Under the pieces are notes generated by a model that worked only from the letters and a program-made list of their open reading frames with translations, ran no database searches and had not been told where the DNA came from. The position numbers and the translations under genes are program-made. Of a stretch of 64,000 nt of DNA, positions 12,243-24,283 are shown in pieces; within the stretch, counting starts at the first letter, position 1; each line of letters starts with the position of its first letter. This DNA comes from Lunularia cruciata (Eukaryota; Streptophyta; Marchantiopsida; Lunulariales; Lunulariaceae), in NCBI GenBank assembly GCA_948567375.1, contig OX419761.1, forward strand, positions 47,282,243-47,346,242, written 5' to 3'.

Positions 12243-12927
12243 TGATGCATGTATGATCTATAGTGATATTAAGTTTGGTATTGCAAGTAGTGGAGAAATA
12301 TATCTAGATGGATTTTAGCTAAGCTTCTACATTAGTTATGATTAGTTAGAGTTAGTCTTAGCTAAAATAACAGGGACACTAGAGGAAGGGAAAAGAGTGA
12401 GATTCACTATTTTGTCTTCTGGTGTATTGAATTGGTATTATTCCTAGGTATTTGACTTTGAGGAAAGAGTTAAGAACTCTTGGACCCACAAGCCTTGTTG
12501 GTGTGGATTTTTCTATAATCCAAGGATAGCCCATCTAAAGGAATCCTTGAATTAGTTGGTAGGTGAGGATAAGACCACCTACCCATGGGATTATTATCAT
12601 GTACTTGGATATTCCTTTATACTTTTTGACTTTATTTGAATTTTAGTCTAGTAACTTGAGTTACTCCGGTAATTAGTAACTTTGGTGTGTAAATTTTTCA
12701 CTAGTATATGAGCTAGGAGTGAAGAGGTACTCATGATCCTTTCATTTGCAAGTATCTCTCTCTCATTGAGTTCTCTAGTGAGCAATGTCTTGAGTCTTGG
12801 AGTTGAGCCTTGGAGTTGCCTTGGAGTTCTAGCCTTGGAGGAATGTGATGGAGTTGGGTTTCTTGCCTTCTTAGTCCATGGTGCACTACCTTAATAGCCA
12901 TTAGAAGTTCATCTTGAGTGAGAGACA
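12243..12927 (+). mobile_element. Solo-LTR-like repeat F, copy 1
   Basis: This 685-bp stretch recurs in the opposite orientation at 57158-57822. Both copies start TGATGCATGTATG and end GAGTGAGAGACA, that is TG...CA, as LTRs do. In the orientation given here a TATA-like AGTATATGAGC lies at about 12700; the other copy has AGTATATAAGC at the same place, fitting an LTR promoter. No internal retrotransposon sequence and no matching target duplication could be found at either copy. Solo LTR is therefore the best guess, not proven. Confidence 0.55.
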
Positions 12928-14840
12928 AGTCAAGTCATACCACCCTTGAGTATTAATTTTTCTATATCCATTGGGGTGAGCTCATGAATGCTTGCTCCTT
13001 CCAATAAAATGTTTACCTTAGGAGCTCGATTAAGAAAAATGAATTCAATTTGTTGAATAGGTTGTGGTTGTCCAAGGCAATTTACCAAAGTTTTGTTGAA
13101 AAGGAAGGATAATTGTAGCTAGGTTGCTGCTTTGGAAGCATGGAAAGATGCATAAAGTGCACCCCCACAATGACCCATTTGACCCATTAGTATCAAAGAA
13201 TAGAGAGCGGCATGTTGATCTGCAATTACTACCAATCCAACTCCATAAGATCCTAGTATAGACATGTATACAAAGGGAGTTTGGTGGAGGAGGTGGAGTG
13301 GCAGCTTCTGCTTTCATATGTAATCATCTGGCTTGCCATTGGTGCCGGGCTAGACCAATACCAACCCATGGGCAATCCAGACAAGATTGTATAGGTATCT
13401 AGTCAGGTAGTATATAAGAGCATTCTAAGGGAAATATGGGAGAGATTTGGCTCTATAGTATATGTGGGTCTAAAAAATTAGGAGGAGGATGTGGCCCTAG
13501 GATGGTGGAGGATTTGTAGCACTAAGGAAAGAGATTTGACCTTGTAATGACTATGGGTCTATAGAGGTGGGAGGAAAGATTGTGGTAGTGAGAGGAGATT
13601 CTAGTGTGAGGTCATCCATAAGAGAATAAACCAAGGTAGGTGTTTCTTCCAAGTAGGGAAGGAGATATAGCAAACAACAAGACATGAAACCATGGAGCAC
13701 TTGGGCTATATTAGGAGTATGTTGAAAGAGTCTATCCCCAAATCTACTCCCTAAATGCATATAAGAGGTGGTGGGTGCTAAATAACAAGCCTTGTCTATG
13801 GTTGTCCCTCTAGCTGCCCATGCCCAAGAGCATAGCTGCCCATGCCCAAGAGCAACGTCAAGGCATTAGAGTGGTCTATTGAAGAAAAACCTAAAGGAAA
13901 AAAGGCAAAAAGTACCAAATAGCTAAGGCATGAGACATCTAGCACAACTAATAAATAGCATGACCTACCAACACTAAAGAAATAGATAGAAAGAAATAGA
14001 AATCAAAATAAGGAGAAAATGATAGGAAAGACACAAGAGAGATGTGAGACGAGCGTATCTTAGGTCCTCCTCACCTTCCAAGTCCACTTCCTTTGACAAG
14101 TCCAACCTCTTGTATGATCAATGCATGGCTCTTGATCCCAATTGCTAAAGTAATAATATCAACCAATGTGGATCCTCCACTTGAATTTAGATTTGCTCAA
14201 AGACCTACCTCATTCCATTGGAAAATTATATCATTTTTATTGTATCAATGAGGTCACCTACCTTAATTTCTACTCCATTGCACCTCAATCTCAATTTCAA
14301 GTCCAATTCCTTCTTCAATTGTACCTACCACTTTATAAAACCTTCAAACAAACAACTCACTCATGCTCTCATTATCTCAACTCAAACTCACTCAATCAAT
14401 GTCTCAACTCACTCTCATTCACTCATTTTTCAACTCAAAGTGGGTGCTCATATTGCTAGAGCAATTGATGAAAGCTTCTAAAAGGTGTATGATGTTCACA
14501 ATCATTAGCAAAGTGGTTATTAAGAGGCTATGTTTGCATTTGCTATTATCTAGTTCTAGAAGTGTGGTGCCAATTGATCCCGTATCTAACCCTAGCTTTT
14601 CTAGTACCAATTGATACACATCACCTCCTAAAGTTCCACAAGCAGGATCTATTCTTGCAACTTCTTGATGGGAATATTCTTGTAGGAGCCATTCTTGTAG
14701 TGGAATCTCACAATATATTCCTAAAATCCCATAATAGAATCCTATTTGTGCAAGCATTCCCGTAGCTCCTATAGCCAATCTTGTAGGAGCCATTCTCGCA
14801 AGCAATCCTACAGCCAATTCCATAGCTCACAAAAGATACA
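12928..14840. other. Unrecognised DNA with weak traces of coding on the minus strand
   Basis: Between about 13000 and 13780 a minus-strand reading with several stops gives stretches such as GQMGHCGGALYASFH, but I recognise no family. Around 14681 and 14780 the phrase CTTGTAGGAGCCATTC is repeated. The right edge probably grades into the LTR of the Copia element that follows. No intact gene. Confidence 0.35.
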
Positions 14841-15157
14841 TTTGTCCCAAATTTTAGGTAGACATAAAAAAATTTCTAGAACTATGTTTTCCATGATCTA
14901 GTGCCTATGAAATCCCTTGAGAAGACACTTCCAACAAGATAAGGCAGACCCCATTTTCACATGTATTCACAAACAAATCAGTCCAAATATGAACTACCTT
15001 TCATGCATTCTCATAAATGAAATCTTGTAATTTGAAGATTTATCCAGTACTTACACTTCTACATTCTTGGATGTGTCCCATATTGACTCTACAATGTTCC
15101 CATATAATATTTATTCCATATAGCATTCTTGTAATTAGTCAGATTCCACATTTAACA

Positions 15158-15168
15158 ATCTCCCACTT
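15158..15168 (-). promoter_or_regulatory. Polypurine tract of Copia-1
   Basis: On the minus strand AAGTGGGAGAT directly precedes TGTTAAATG. AAGTGGGAGATTGTT is the usual Copia arrangement of polypurine tract followed by the LTR start. It primes plus-strand DNA synthesis in an active element. Confidence 0.75.
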
Positions 15169-15399
15169 AGAATATAATACTACTTGTCACTCTAATGTAC
15201 AAGACTTTTCTTATAAATTAACTTTGAAATCCAATTGCAAATATGCATTGATTGAGCTTTGCAATTGGTTACTATAAAAATCTTTACCAGAATCAACTTC
15301 CTTTAAAATTTACAATTGGTTGCAATTTGCTACCTTGGTAAACATATTTGTGGGATTGGGTAATTTAAAACTCTTTACTAGAATCAATACTTTACCATC

Positions 15400-17071
15400 T
15401 ACCAATGATATGATATCTCAATTGAATATGCTTTGTTGTAGCATGAACAAAAGATTCTTTGTAAGGCAGATAGCATTCTAGCCATCACTATATAGAATAT
15501 TGTCATCCTATTTCTTGTCTAACTCTACCATAAATTTTTTCAACCAGATCATGTCCTTACTAGCCTCTAAGATGGTCATGTACTCAACTCTATGGTAGAA
15601 AGAGAAACACTGTTTTGCAATTGAAACATCATATTCATGGTAGTACCACCCAAGGTAAACACATAACATGTAGTGCTCTTTCTATTATGTAAGTCTCCTC
15701 CTAAATCTACATCACTAAAGCCCTCTAAAATAACATTTGTTTCTTGAAGCAAAATGCCTTATCAAGGTACCTTTCAAGTAGCATAACAACTATTTTATAA
15801 TTTCTAAATGCTCTCTTCATGGGTTTTACATGAATCTACTTACAAATCCCACTACATGAGCAAGTTGTAGCCTAGTGCATACCATTGCATGCATAAATTG
15901 CCAACTGCCAATGCATAAGGCACTCTACTAATATCCTCTCTATTTGCATTAGTTCTTGATAATTGTTCCTTGAAGAGTTTGAACTGACTTCCTAAAGGAA
16001 TGGTTCAAATTTAGCAATTTCTAGATCAAATTTTTCCATCAACTTCTTGATGTGCTTCTCTTTAGACAACTTCAAAGTACCTAAAACTCTATCTTTGCTA
16101 ATTCTTATTCCAAGTATCTACTATGAAGGACCTAGATCAAATACATCAAACAATTGGTGCTTTAGATTGTTGATTTCTCTCATATTGGATTCAAAAACCA
16201 ATATATCATCAACATAAAGCAACAAGATGATGTATAAATCCACAAATGACTTAATGAAGCAATAATGATCCCTTTTTCATTTGGTGTAACCATTATTGAC
16301 CATATAACCATCAAATTTCAAGTACCATTATCAAGGAGCACGTTTCAAACCATAGAGACTCTTCTTCAACTTGTATAACATTTCCACTTTGATAGTGATT
16401 TGAAATACCTCAAGATGTATCATATGGACATCCTCCTCAAGATCTCCAAGTAGAAATGTTGTTTTTACATCTAGCTACTTTACAATCACAAGACGCAAGA
16501 CTAATATGATGGTAATCATCTTAACTACAAGAGAGAAAATAACATTTTATTCTATACCTTTGGTCTATTAACAACCTTTTGTCACAAGTCTTGACTTGTA
16601 CTATTTGCTTCCATCATGTTTTTCTGACTTTATACACCCATTTGTTCTACAATGCCTTCTTTCCCTTTTGCAAATTGGTCAATGAACAAGTCTCATTCTT
16701 CTCTAAGGATGACATCTCTTCCTTCATGCAAGCTCCTATTGCAATAAGTCCTCCTTTTGTACTGCCTTTGAGTAGCACACATGTTCACCATTTTTTGTCA
16801 AGAATAAGTGATACATAGATGGAGAAAAGCTCTCTATTGGTTCCCGCAATCTAGTAGATCTCATTAAATCAGTTGTAGATGTGATTGGATCTACTATGAT
16901 CTCTCTAGTTTCTACCAAAATTGTCTTTCTTAGGACAACATTTTTTGAAATGTCTTTCAACACTACTCCTTCTCGATGTTTTGCTTGTTCTTTTGTAACC
17001 TCAAAATCTGATCCAAACTTATCTGTGTACATATCATTCTCATAGAAAATGGCATCTCTACTTTTGAACAC
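15400..17071 (-). pseudogene. Copia-1 reverse transcriptase and RNase H remnant
   Basis: Several minus-strand frames together carry the Copia RT and RNase H. The YVDD catalytic motif is readable at 16205-16216. RNase H phrases such as RKSTTCYVFTLGG appear at about 15640-15690. The longest open piece, 16736-17071, is the poorly conserved linker between integrase and RT. Frames change repeatedly and stops are frequent, so no functional enzyme is possible. In a live element this part copies RNA into DNA and removes the RNA strand. Confidence 0.7.
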
Positions 17072-17083
17072 TTTTCCATCATT

Positions 17084-17883
17084 TTAATTCCAAAGATAAT
17101 AACCAATGTCATTTAATTTGTATCCAATGAAGAAACACTTCTTTGATTTTGAATCAAGCTTTTCCCTATTACTATCTTGAATCTTTTCAAATGAGACACA
17201 ACCAAAGGTTCTCAAGTGCAAGAAATTCACCTTCTTTCTTGACCATTCTTCCTCAAGATCTTGAATCTCAAAGGGTTTGTATGCAATTGTGTTGATTGCA
17301 TTTGCCCAAAATGTTTTGGATCTCTTATTGAGAGTTTTATTCAACCTTTTAGTCACACAATTTTTTTTTGGTGTCTCAAGGATATTTTTGATCATATTGA
17401 TCTCATTCTCTACACAATACTCTCTCAAATCATTGCTATTATACTCTCCACTATTATCAAATTTCAAGCACTTGATTGTCAAACTTGACTAGTTTTCAAT
17501 CTCAAATTTTTGTCACCTGAAAACACTAAACACATCTGATTTATTTTTCAAAAATAAGCCCATACCTTTTGGGTAGCATCAACTATAAATGTGACCTAGT
17601 AGTGAGATCCTCCAAGTGACTCAATTGAAGATGGGCTATACACATTTGTATGTATTTACTCTAGATTTTGGTGCTCTTGTAGTTGTTGTGAAGGTAACTT
17701 GCTTTTGCTTCCCAAAATACATGGTTCACAAAAGCCAAGTTGAACAATTTTCAACTCTAGGATCTTGCCATTGGCAACTAATTGATCCACACACTTCTCA
17801 CTCATGTGACCAAGTCTTTGGTGCCATAGGATTGAAGGACAAATTGCATCAATAACTTTCATTATATGGTTTGATGTTCCCAT
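17084..17883 (-). pseudogene. Copia-1 integrase remnant with GAG-pre-integrase domain
   Basis: The piece 17656-17883 shows the GAG-pre-integrase signature LWHQRLGHMSEK followed by CEPCILG, the zinc-binding N-terminal part of Copia integrases. The piece 17084-17482 shows the C-terminal half of the catalytic core (FDNSGEY, ETPKKN, TFWANA) and the LDSKSKKCFFIGY motif typical of Copia after the core. About 170 bp between the two holds the rest of the core with stops. The normal NG(V/I)AER stretch appears changed to NCVTKR, so catalytic residues may be lost. Confidence 0.75.
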
Positions 17884-18257
17884 AAGACAAAGAGTTCTAA
17901 CCTTTTAACATGCCAAAATCAGATTTCCCTAGGTAGCCTTCTTGTAACAATATGGAGTTTAGCAACAAAGTTAGTTAGGGCTAACAAAGTAGCAAATAGG
18001 CCAAATTAACCTAGAATATTGTAGAAGTATCTAGGAAGCTTCTTGGGAAGCTTCCCAATTAGTTTAGTTTGCATCTCAAGTAAGTAGCTTCTAGAAGGAA
18101 GTTTCTAGAAACTTCCAACTAGTTTAGCTTGCAAGCCAAGTAAATGGCTTCTCTTGAGAAGCTTCTTGAGAAGCTTCTTTGTTAACTTGGCTTGCACTCC
18201 AAGAAAGTGACTCAAGGAAGCTTCTTGAGAAACTTCTCAGGAGCCTTGTATGATCCC

Positions 18258-18265
18258 TATAAATA
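18258..18265 (+). promoter_or_regulatory. TATA box in LTR of element C
   Basis: CTATAAATAC is a strong plant TATA match in the right place for an LTR promoter. It would place transcription start near 18290. Confidence 0.55.
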
Positions 18266-18456
18266 CAAGAGCCTTAGCTCATGCTAGGCATCTAGATTTT
18301 CTCTCATTCAAGTGTCCCAATGTGAGCTTATATTCTCCTATTTCTCTCCTTGGTCTTGATCTTTTACTTTGGTACATAGCAGGAATGGGATGGATTGAAT
18401 TTATAGACCATCAAATCCATTTTCACCAAACCATTGGGATTTTTGTGTCCAAGTAC

Positions 18457-18600
18457 TACCCAAGCATTGTTTCATAACAATGCTTGGGTAAGATTTTTTA
18501 GACAAGGTGATTGTATTGAAAAAATCTTGCCCAAAGCATGAGATTGTTTCATAACAATTACTTTGGGCAAGATTTTTTCAATACAATCACCTTGTCTAAA
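18457..18600. repeat. Two adjacent perfect hairpins in the LTR region of element C
   Basis: The first has 15-bp arms (18457-18471 and 18476-18490, TACCCAAGCATTGTT and its complement) with a 4-nt loop. The second has perfect 40-bp arms (18497-18536 and 18561-18600) with a 24-nt loop. The loop of the second repeats TTTCATAACAA from the first, so the two appear related by inverted duplication. This is a foldback or MITE-like structure; no protein is encoded. Confidence 0.9.
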
Positions 18601-19199
18601 GATCCCTTGGTACTTTTGGTTGTAACTTATAGAGAATGATAGACGTGTTGCATCTATGTGTTAATAAATTAGATAAATTGGAGATGGTGTGATAAAATAG
18701 TAACCACGGCGGCAATGCCTAAGGTTACCATTGCTATGCAGTAACAAATTAAGCACCTTACTCAATTGTTGGATGAACTAGATTATCAACAACAAGATTG
18801 CATAGAGAAAGAACCAATTTGTAGAGAGAGTACCAGTTTGAGAAGGAGAAGACCAAATCTGATTTCCAAAACCTAAGGTTTTTGAAGGCAAAAATCTTTG
18901 GAGTGCAATGGAGAATTTTGTGTTTGACTGCAAATATCATTTTGAGGCTACCAATCTTCAAGACGAATGGAAACAAATTCTCTTGGCTTCCAGCCAATTG
19001 GATGGAGTAGCAAAGCTATGGTAGCAATTCTGAGTAGAGTGAGATGCACGGCAAATTGTTGCACCAATCTTGACATTGGTAGAATTCAAGAGTGCAATAA
19101 TTGGTCAATTCCAAGCTATAAATGCCACAATGGCTGCACAAGATAGGTTGGCAGAGTTGAAATAGATTAGCTTAGTAAGAAGTTATATCATGTAATTCC

Positions 19200-20003
19200 A
19201 AAACACCATCATGCAAATTCTAGATATATTGGAAGGTGAAACTTTGGATCAATTTGTGAGGGGATTGAAGTCATAAACCAAATTAGAGGTAATTATATGA
19301 GAGCCACAACACTTGGAAGAAGCAATGCGGTTGGCCAAACACTTTGATTCCTTGGTGGCAACAACTTGGTCTCAGCCTTGGCCTCCACAAAACCTACCAA
19401 TACACTGCACAAGGATAGAGGAACCAGCACCAATGGAGATTGATGCCATTCAACAAAGACCAATTGGCACTATAGATAGAGAAAAATGTGACAAAATGGT
19501 GGTTATTTCTATTGTTGCCAACTTGGACATCACATTGCTAAATGTCTACTCAAGAATGAGCGACCTCAATAAGTTGCCCAGATGGAGTTTGTGGAGTAGA
19601 ATGATCAAGGAAATGAGGAATCCATGTAGGAGAATTTGAGCCACTTGCTGGGAACTTGATTAGTTCTAATGGAATTGAATGCTCAACTTATGTAAGTTTG
19701 TTTCACTTGCAAGGTATGATATTTGATCGTGGTTGTATAATTTTGGTTGATTTGGGACGTTCAAGAAATTGCTTGTCCTTAAAATTAGCAAAGGAATTAC
19801 ATATTCCTATCAAGCCAATAATTGGAAGTAGATTGATGATGGGAGATGGTAGAAAGGGTTTTGCATTCTGTATCTTGCATCCTATTATCTTCAAGTTTCA
19901 GAAAGAGTATTTAGAGAGTATGAGGTTTGTAGTGGCACCTTTACACTATGATGTGATTCTAGGTATACATTGGCATGAATGTCATAGTGTTCAATTTGAT
20001 TAG
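19200..20003 (+). pseudogene. Element C gag and protease remnants
   Basis: The 19313-19639 piece resembles the end of a Ty3/gypsy gag (LEEAMRLAKHFDSL), followed by a decayed zinc knuckle at about 19505-19550 that is only readable in a shifted frame (CCQLGHHIAKC). The 19656-20003 piece resembles the pepsin-like retroviral protease: the active site DTGA appears as DLGRS in IILVDLGRSRN, and the later conserved phrase is DVILGIHWH. Active-site Gly/Thr changes mean it could not work. Confidence 0.6.
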
Positions 20004-20297
20004 AATCAACAACAAATTCAAGTAAGAACACCAAGGTGCAACACCAAGGTAGGAATTTTTGATAAGTTTTCTGGCACCTCTGAGTAAGACACCTCAAAAT
20101 AGTCAGTCCTAAAATAGGAAGTTTGTTGGGAAGGTAGCCATAGAGAAAGCTTTGAAGAGAGATGAGTGCCAAGATGGGAAGTTTATCAAGAAAGCAACCA
20201 TGGAGCAAGCTTTGAAGAGAGATGAGTCCCTAGATGGGAAGTTTGTAAGTGAAGCAGCCACAAAGCAAGCTTTGGAGGAAATGAGTCTATTTTTGCA

Positions 20298-21660
20298 GTG
20301 TGGATCAAGCCAATTGCACAAGGAGAATCTGAGGGGAGTCAAGAGCCTCATCAAGCAATGGTTGATCAAATAGTTCAAGAGTTTACAGATGTGTTTCCAG
20401 ATGATCTACCAAAGGGATTACTCTCCAATTGTGGTATGCCCTTCAAGATTGAATTATTGCTTGGGAGTACTCCAGTGAATAGACCAATCTATTGGCTCTC
20501 ACCAAAGGAGTTGGAGGAGTTGCAAATAACACTTATGCAGTGGTTGGAGAAGTATTTCATACAAAATAATACATCTCCTTGGGGAGCACCAATAATATTT
20601 GTTCCAAAGAAGAACAGAGGACTTCATTTTTGTATTGATTATTGAGGCTCAATCTACAAATAGTTAAGAATGCATATCCCTTGCCTCAAATTGATGACTT
20701 GCTTGATTAACTAAGTGGATCACATTACTTCTCCAAGTTGGATCTTTGTAGTGGCTATTGGCAAATCCCTATTGATATAGAGGATATGCAAAAGACCGCC
20801 TTTTGTACAAGGTATGAGCATTTTGAGTGAAGAATTCTACCTTTTTGCTCACTAATGCTCCAGTAGTCTTCATGGATCAGATGCATCGAGTGTTGGATGG
20901 ACTATTGGATTGGTACATGGTGGTGTTCTTGGATCATATCTTAATATAGCAAGATAGAGGCAGAACATGTGAATCATATGCAAGAAGTCCTTTTTGATTA
21001 TAATAGTGGAAGGTTTGCTGCAAGAAGTTCAAATAGTCACCTTTTGGTAGAAGGAAGTCACCTTTTTGGGTCACAAGATCTCAATAGAGAGAATCAAGAT
21101 GGAAGAGTAGAAAATCAAGACCATTACTGATTAGCCTACTCCAAAAGGATGTTATAGAAGTATGTGTATTTAATGGATTAGCCAATTTTAATTGATGGTT
21201 CATCCACTGCTATGCTCATACGGCCATATCATCATCCGACCTCTTGGGTAAGAACTTGAGCTTTCAATGCACCACCAGGCACAAAGAAGCATTCCAAAAG
21301 CTGAAACATATGGTGTCTTCAAAACCTATTCTTCAACCATATGACACTCAACTACCTTGTGTGGTTGATTTTGATGCTTCTAATTTTGCCATTGGAGTTG
21401 TGTTGGAGTAAGAATTATCCAATGGGTTACATCCTCTTGCCTGTGTCTCACTAATTAAACATTGCAAAATGGAATTACTCAGTAAAGATTAGAAACAACT
21501 AGCAATGGTATATGCTACCAAGGTATGGTGGCATTATCTCTTGGGGAAATAGGTGATCATGCAAAATGATCACAAGCCCTTGTTGTAGACATTACACTTG
21601 GAACACATGAAGAGTTGACATCATCGATGGGAGGAACAAATACAATTGTTTGACATCAAA
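20298..21660 (+). pseudogene. Element C reverse transcriptase and RNase H remnant
   Basis: The piece 20298-20645 gives the N-terminal RT motifs (ELEELQITLMQWLEK, SPWGAPIIFVPKK, then FCIDY). The catalytic YxDD is present as FLDH at 20926-20937, so the second aspartate is lost. RNase H follows with PCVVDFDASNFAIGVVLE at about 21357-21410. Stops (mostly TAG and TAA) and frameshifts interrupt all of it. Confidence 0.7.
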
Positions 21661-21671
21661 TTGGAGTACAA

Positions 21672-23222
21672 ATGAAATTTTTGGTTCCATTCATCCCTAA
21701 TGCCCTATCACAACAACCTGATTTGAAGTCTCTTCCTCTCATCCCGACAGCAATTACAATGGTGTCAGTCAACTTCAAAGTCAAATTTGAGTTTAAGATA
21801 AATCTACAACAAGATCCCTTCTTTGATATGTTACAAGGTCATCTTGCAGCATGTGACAAAGAGTACAACACTTTCTCCTTAAAGGAAAGCCTTCTATTCC
21901 ATAAGGATTGGATCTTTGTTCTAGCCAAAGGTGATCTCAGACTTGTGTGCCTTCAAGAAGCCCATAATTTACCAATTTTTGGTCATATGGGTGTGGACAA
22001 GACCTTAGGTACCCTCCAATGCCAATGGTGGTGGCCCAACATGGCACAAGATGTTTGGGAGTTTGTCTGATCATGTGAGAGTTGCCAACACAACAAGACC
22101 AATAACCAAAAACCAAATGGACTCATTCAACCACTCCTCATTCCATGTACTTATTGGGAACATAAGAGCTTAGATCTCATCAGATCCTTGCCCAAGACAA
22201 AGCAAGGTCACACAACAATTTTGGTGTTTGTGGATAAGCTTGGTAAGCAAATCCATTTGGAACCAACAATTGATACTATGGATGCTTTAACATTGGTGCA
22301 GATCTACGTTGACAATGTATTCAAGCATCATGGGATGCCACATGTACTCATCTTTGACCGTGATCCTTGCTTCATTGGAAAGTTTTGGCAAGCACTCTTC
22401 CAGATACTTGGCACCAAGCTTACTTTGTCCACAGCCTATCATCCTCAAAATGATGGACAAATTGAATGTGCAAATCACACCTTGGAAGATATGCTTCATA
22501 CCCTTTTCAACATTCACCATACCAATTCGGATGAATGTCTTACAACTCCAAAGTTTGCATACAATAATTCCAAATATGCAAGCATCAAATTCTCTCCTTT
22601 CTTCCTCAATTTTGGCCAAGATCCACTTGTTCTAGATTCCCTTCTTGCTCCTCCTCCATCTCATGTCCCTCATACTTCAACCTTCTTGACCACCTTATCC
22701 CAATCCCTCTAACAAGCCAAATCTCACCTCCTTGTTGCCCAAAATTGTCAAAAAAAATATGCAGACCACCATCACCATGATCTCACTTTTCAAGTTGGTG
22801 ATAAAGTCATGCTCTCATCTAGTAACCTACCCCTCCCACATGATACCTTAGTCTGTAAACTTGATCCTTATTGGATAAGACCCTTTGAGGTCACATAAAT
22901 CATTTCTCATGTTGCTTCTTAACTTGCCTTGCCTTGTCATATGTGTATCCACCTTATCTTTCATATTTCTTAATTGAAACCCTTTATCCCTAATCCATCT
23001 TCTTTTCCTCTCATGTACAACCTCCTCCTCCTCCCATCCCTATCAATGATCATGAGGAATATGAAGTTGATCGTATCCTTGCATGTTGCCACATTCAACA
23101 AGGTTGTCAACAACATATGGAGTACAAGGTCCTTTGGAAAAGGTATCTCCTTCATGATGCCTCATAGAAACCTCTTTCTCATCTCCAAATTGCACAAATG
23201 GCCATCTAGGAGTTTGAAGCTT
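21672..23222 (+). pseudogene. Element C integrase with C-terminal chromodomain, truncated
   Basis: Two long open pieces (21672-22070 and 22188-22712) cover the integrase zinc-binding region (HNLPIFGHMGVDKT, ending CESCQHNK after one stop) and the catalytic core; the later acid residues lie in IFDRDPCF and GQIECAN. From about 23046 a chromodomain can be read: HEEYEVDRIL, EYKVLWKRY and a C-terminal EFEAL at 23208-23222, with tryptophan codons replaced by TAG. Chromodomains of such elements bind methylated histone tails and steer integration. B-host begins at the next base, 23223. Confidence 0.75.
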
Positions 23223-24283
23223 TGTCACGCCATTTGTAGTTCCACATCTAGATGCTCGGAAACTGGAGTTCCAGTAATAGTAGTCAGAGTTGTTCTAGCA
23301 GTTTCTCAGAGACTACTTTCCGACGGTTAGATTTCATGTTCAGGGTACTGACTTCATGGTGGGGCCCACCGTCACTTTGCACCATTTGCACCGTCGAGTG
23401 TGCCGTCAGTGGGACCGTTAGGGTTTCAGTGCTAGCTCGAGTCCAGGGGGTATAGTTTTGAAGTGAGCTCCACAGAGCTCACTTCTTTGATGTTGAGCCT
23501 TCGAGTTCCTGGCTATGGTGTACAGAGGCCGGCAAGCGTCACTTGGATTCTCTATGCTTGAGTGGGTGTGGCTTGATTGTAATCAATGCCCAATTGTTGG
23601 CAGTTTATAGAGTGACAGATCAAGTACTGATCTGAGTTGAGTTGAGTTGAGAGTGGTAAGCAATCTGATTACATCAGAGAAGTGAAGTAAGGGGGAATTC
23701 GGGTGCAGGAACTATGAGTGTTGGTAGTATCTCCAAGCTCGGTGGATCGTTGGTAGCTCGATTCAAGTTCTGTGTTTCCCTAGTGTACAGAAGCTCGTTC
23801 AGTTGATGCAGATTTGGTAGTTAGGCGGATGGTGTGCGGAAGCGCTGGCCAAATTTTGAGCAAAGAAGGAGCAATTTTTGAGTAGTGGTTGTGAATTTGA
23901 GCTCAAGAGGTGAAGGCAGGACCAATTTGCTGCAAGTTGGGCTCAGAAAGTCAAATTGAAGGTGGAGTTAGGAAGCTCTTCTCATGAAATTGTGATTTGG
24001 AAAAACCCGTTTTGTCAACTTGGCTTGAGTGGAAAGTTAGCGGGGGATTTGGCAGACAACCATTTTTAGGGTTTACGTCAGATTTTACATCAGATTTTGG
24101 TTGGGATTTATGTCAGATTTTGGCCAGAATTGGAGGAGTTTTTGCTGTTTAGCCAGATTTGGAGGAGTTTCGCTAGTTTGGAGGACTTTTGCAGATTTGG
24201 AGAAGTTTTGCCAATGTTGGAGGAGGTTCAAAGTGGCAACAAGAAAGGCCTCATTTGGCTGAATTTTGGTGTTTCAAAAAATA
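23223..24283 (+). repeat. B-host 5' LTR, first part
   Basis: It begins TGTCACGCCATTTGTAG inside the chromodomain region of element C. The first ~440 bp match the 3' LTRs at 54510-54967 and 38716-39153 and the B1 5' LTR at 47979 downward. The later part matches the B1 5' LTR up to about 24195 (GGAGGACTTTTGCAG). The last ~88 bp before element A (24196-24283) do not match B1 and are unexplained. Confidence 0.75.

Larger units (their letters stand above)
14841..17942 (-). mobile_element. Decayed Ty1/copia retrotransposon (Copia-1), 5' part missing
   Basis: Read on the minus strand the Copia order GAG-pre-integrase, integrase, reverse transcriptase, RNase H, polypurine tract, 3' LTR is present in broken frames. 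The 3' LTR starts at 15157 with TGTTAAATG and extends left to an end I cannot place. The gag and 5' LTR are missing: the sequence stops at about 17942, where the LTR region of element C seems to begin. Many stops and frame changes show it is dead. Confidence 0.75.
17943..18690 (+). repeat. Probable 5' LTR of element C
   Basis: The stretch begins TGTAACAATATGG, contains GAAGCTTC-rich short repeats (about 18030-18240) and a good TATA box, TATAAATA, at 18258-18265, about 315 bp in. Two hairpins follow at 18457-18600. No partner 3' LTR remains, and no clear primer-binding site was found after it, so the right end is a guess. Confidence 0.45.
17943..23222 (+). mobile_element. Element C: decayed chromodomain Ty3/gypsy retrotransposon, cut by B-host
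   Basis: Plus-strand remnants occur in the order LTR-like region (from about 17943, TGTAACAATATGG), gag, protease, RT, RNase H, integrase and chromodomain, the order of plant chromoviruses. The copy ends abruptly at 23222 within or just after the chromodomain, where B-host begins. Its 3' end is not found on the far side of the nest at 55 kb. Numerous in-frame stops, mostly TAG, show it is old. It is the oldest layer of the nested block. Confidence 0.75.

Noticed and set aside
14166..14823. Cluster of overlapping short open frames on both strands
   Set aside because: Low-complexity AT-rich DNA; no family resemblance, and the frames overlap each other in several phases.
18457..18600. Bacterial-type terminator or CRISPR-like repeat
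   Set aside because: Eukaryotic retroelement context; only one pair of arms each, with no spaced repeat array.
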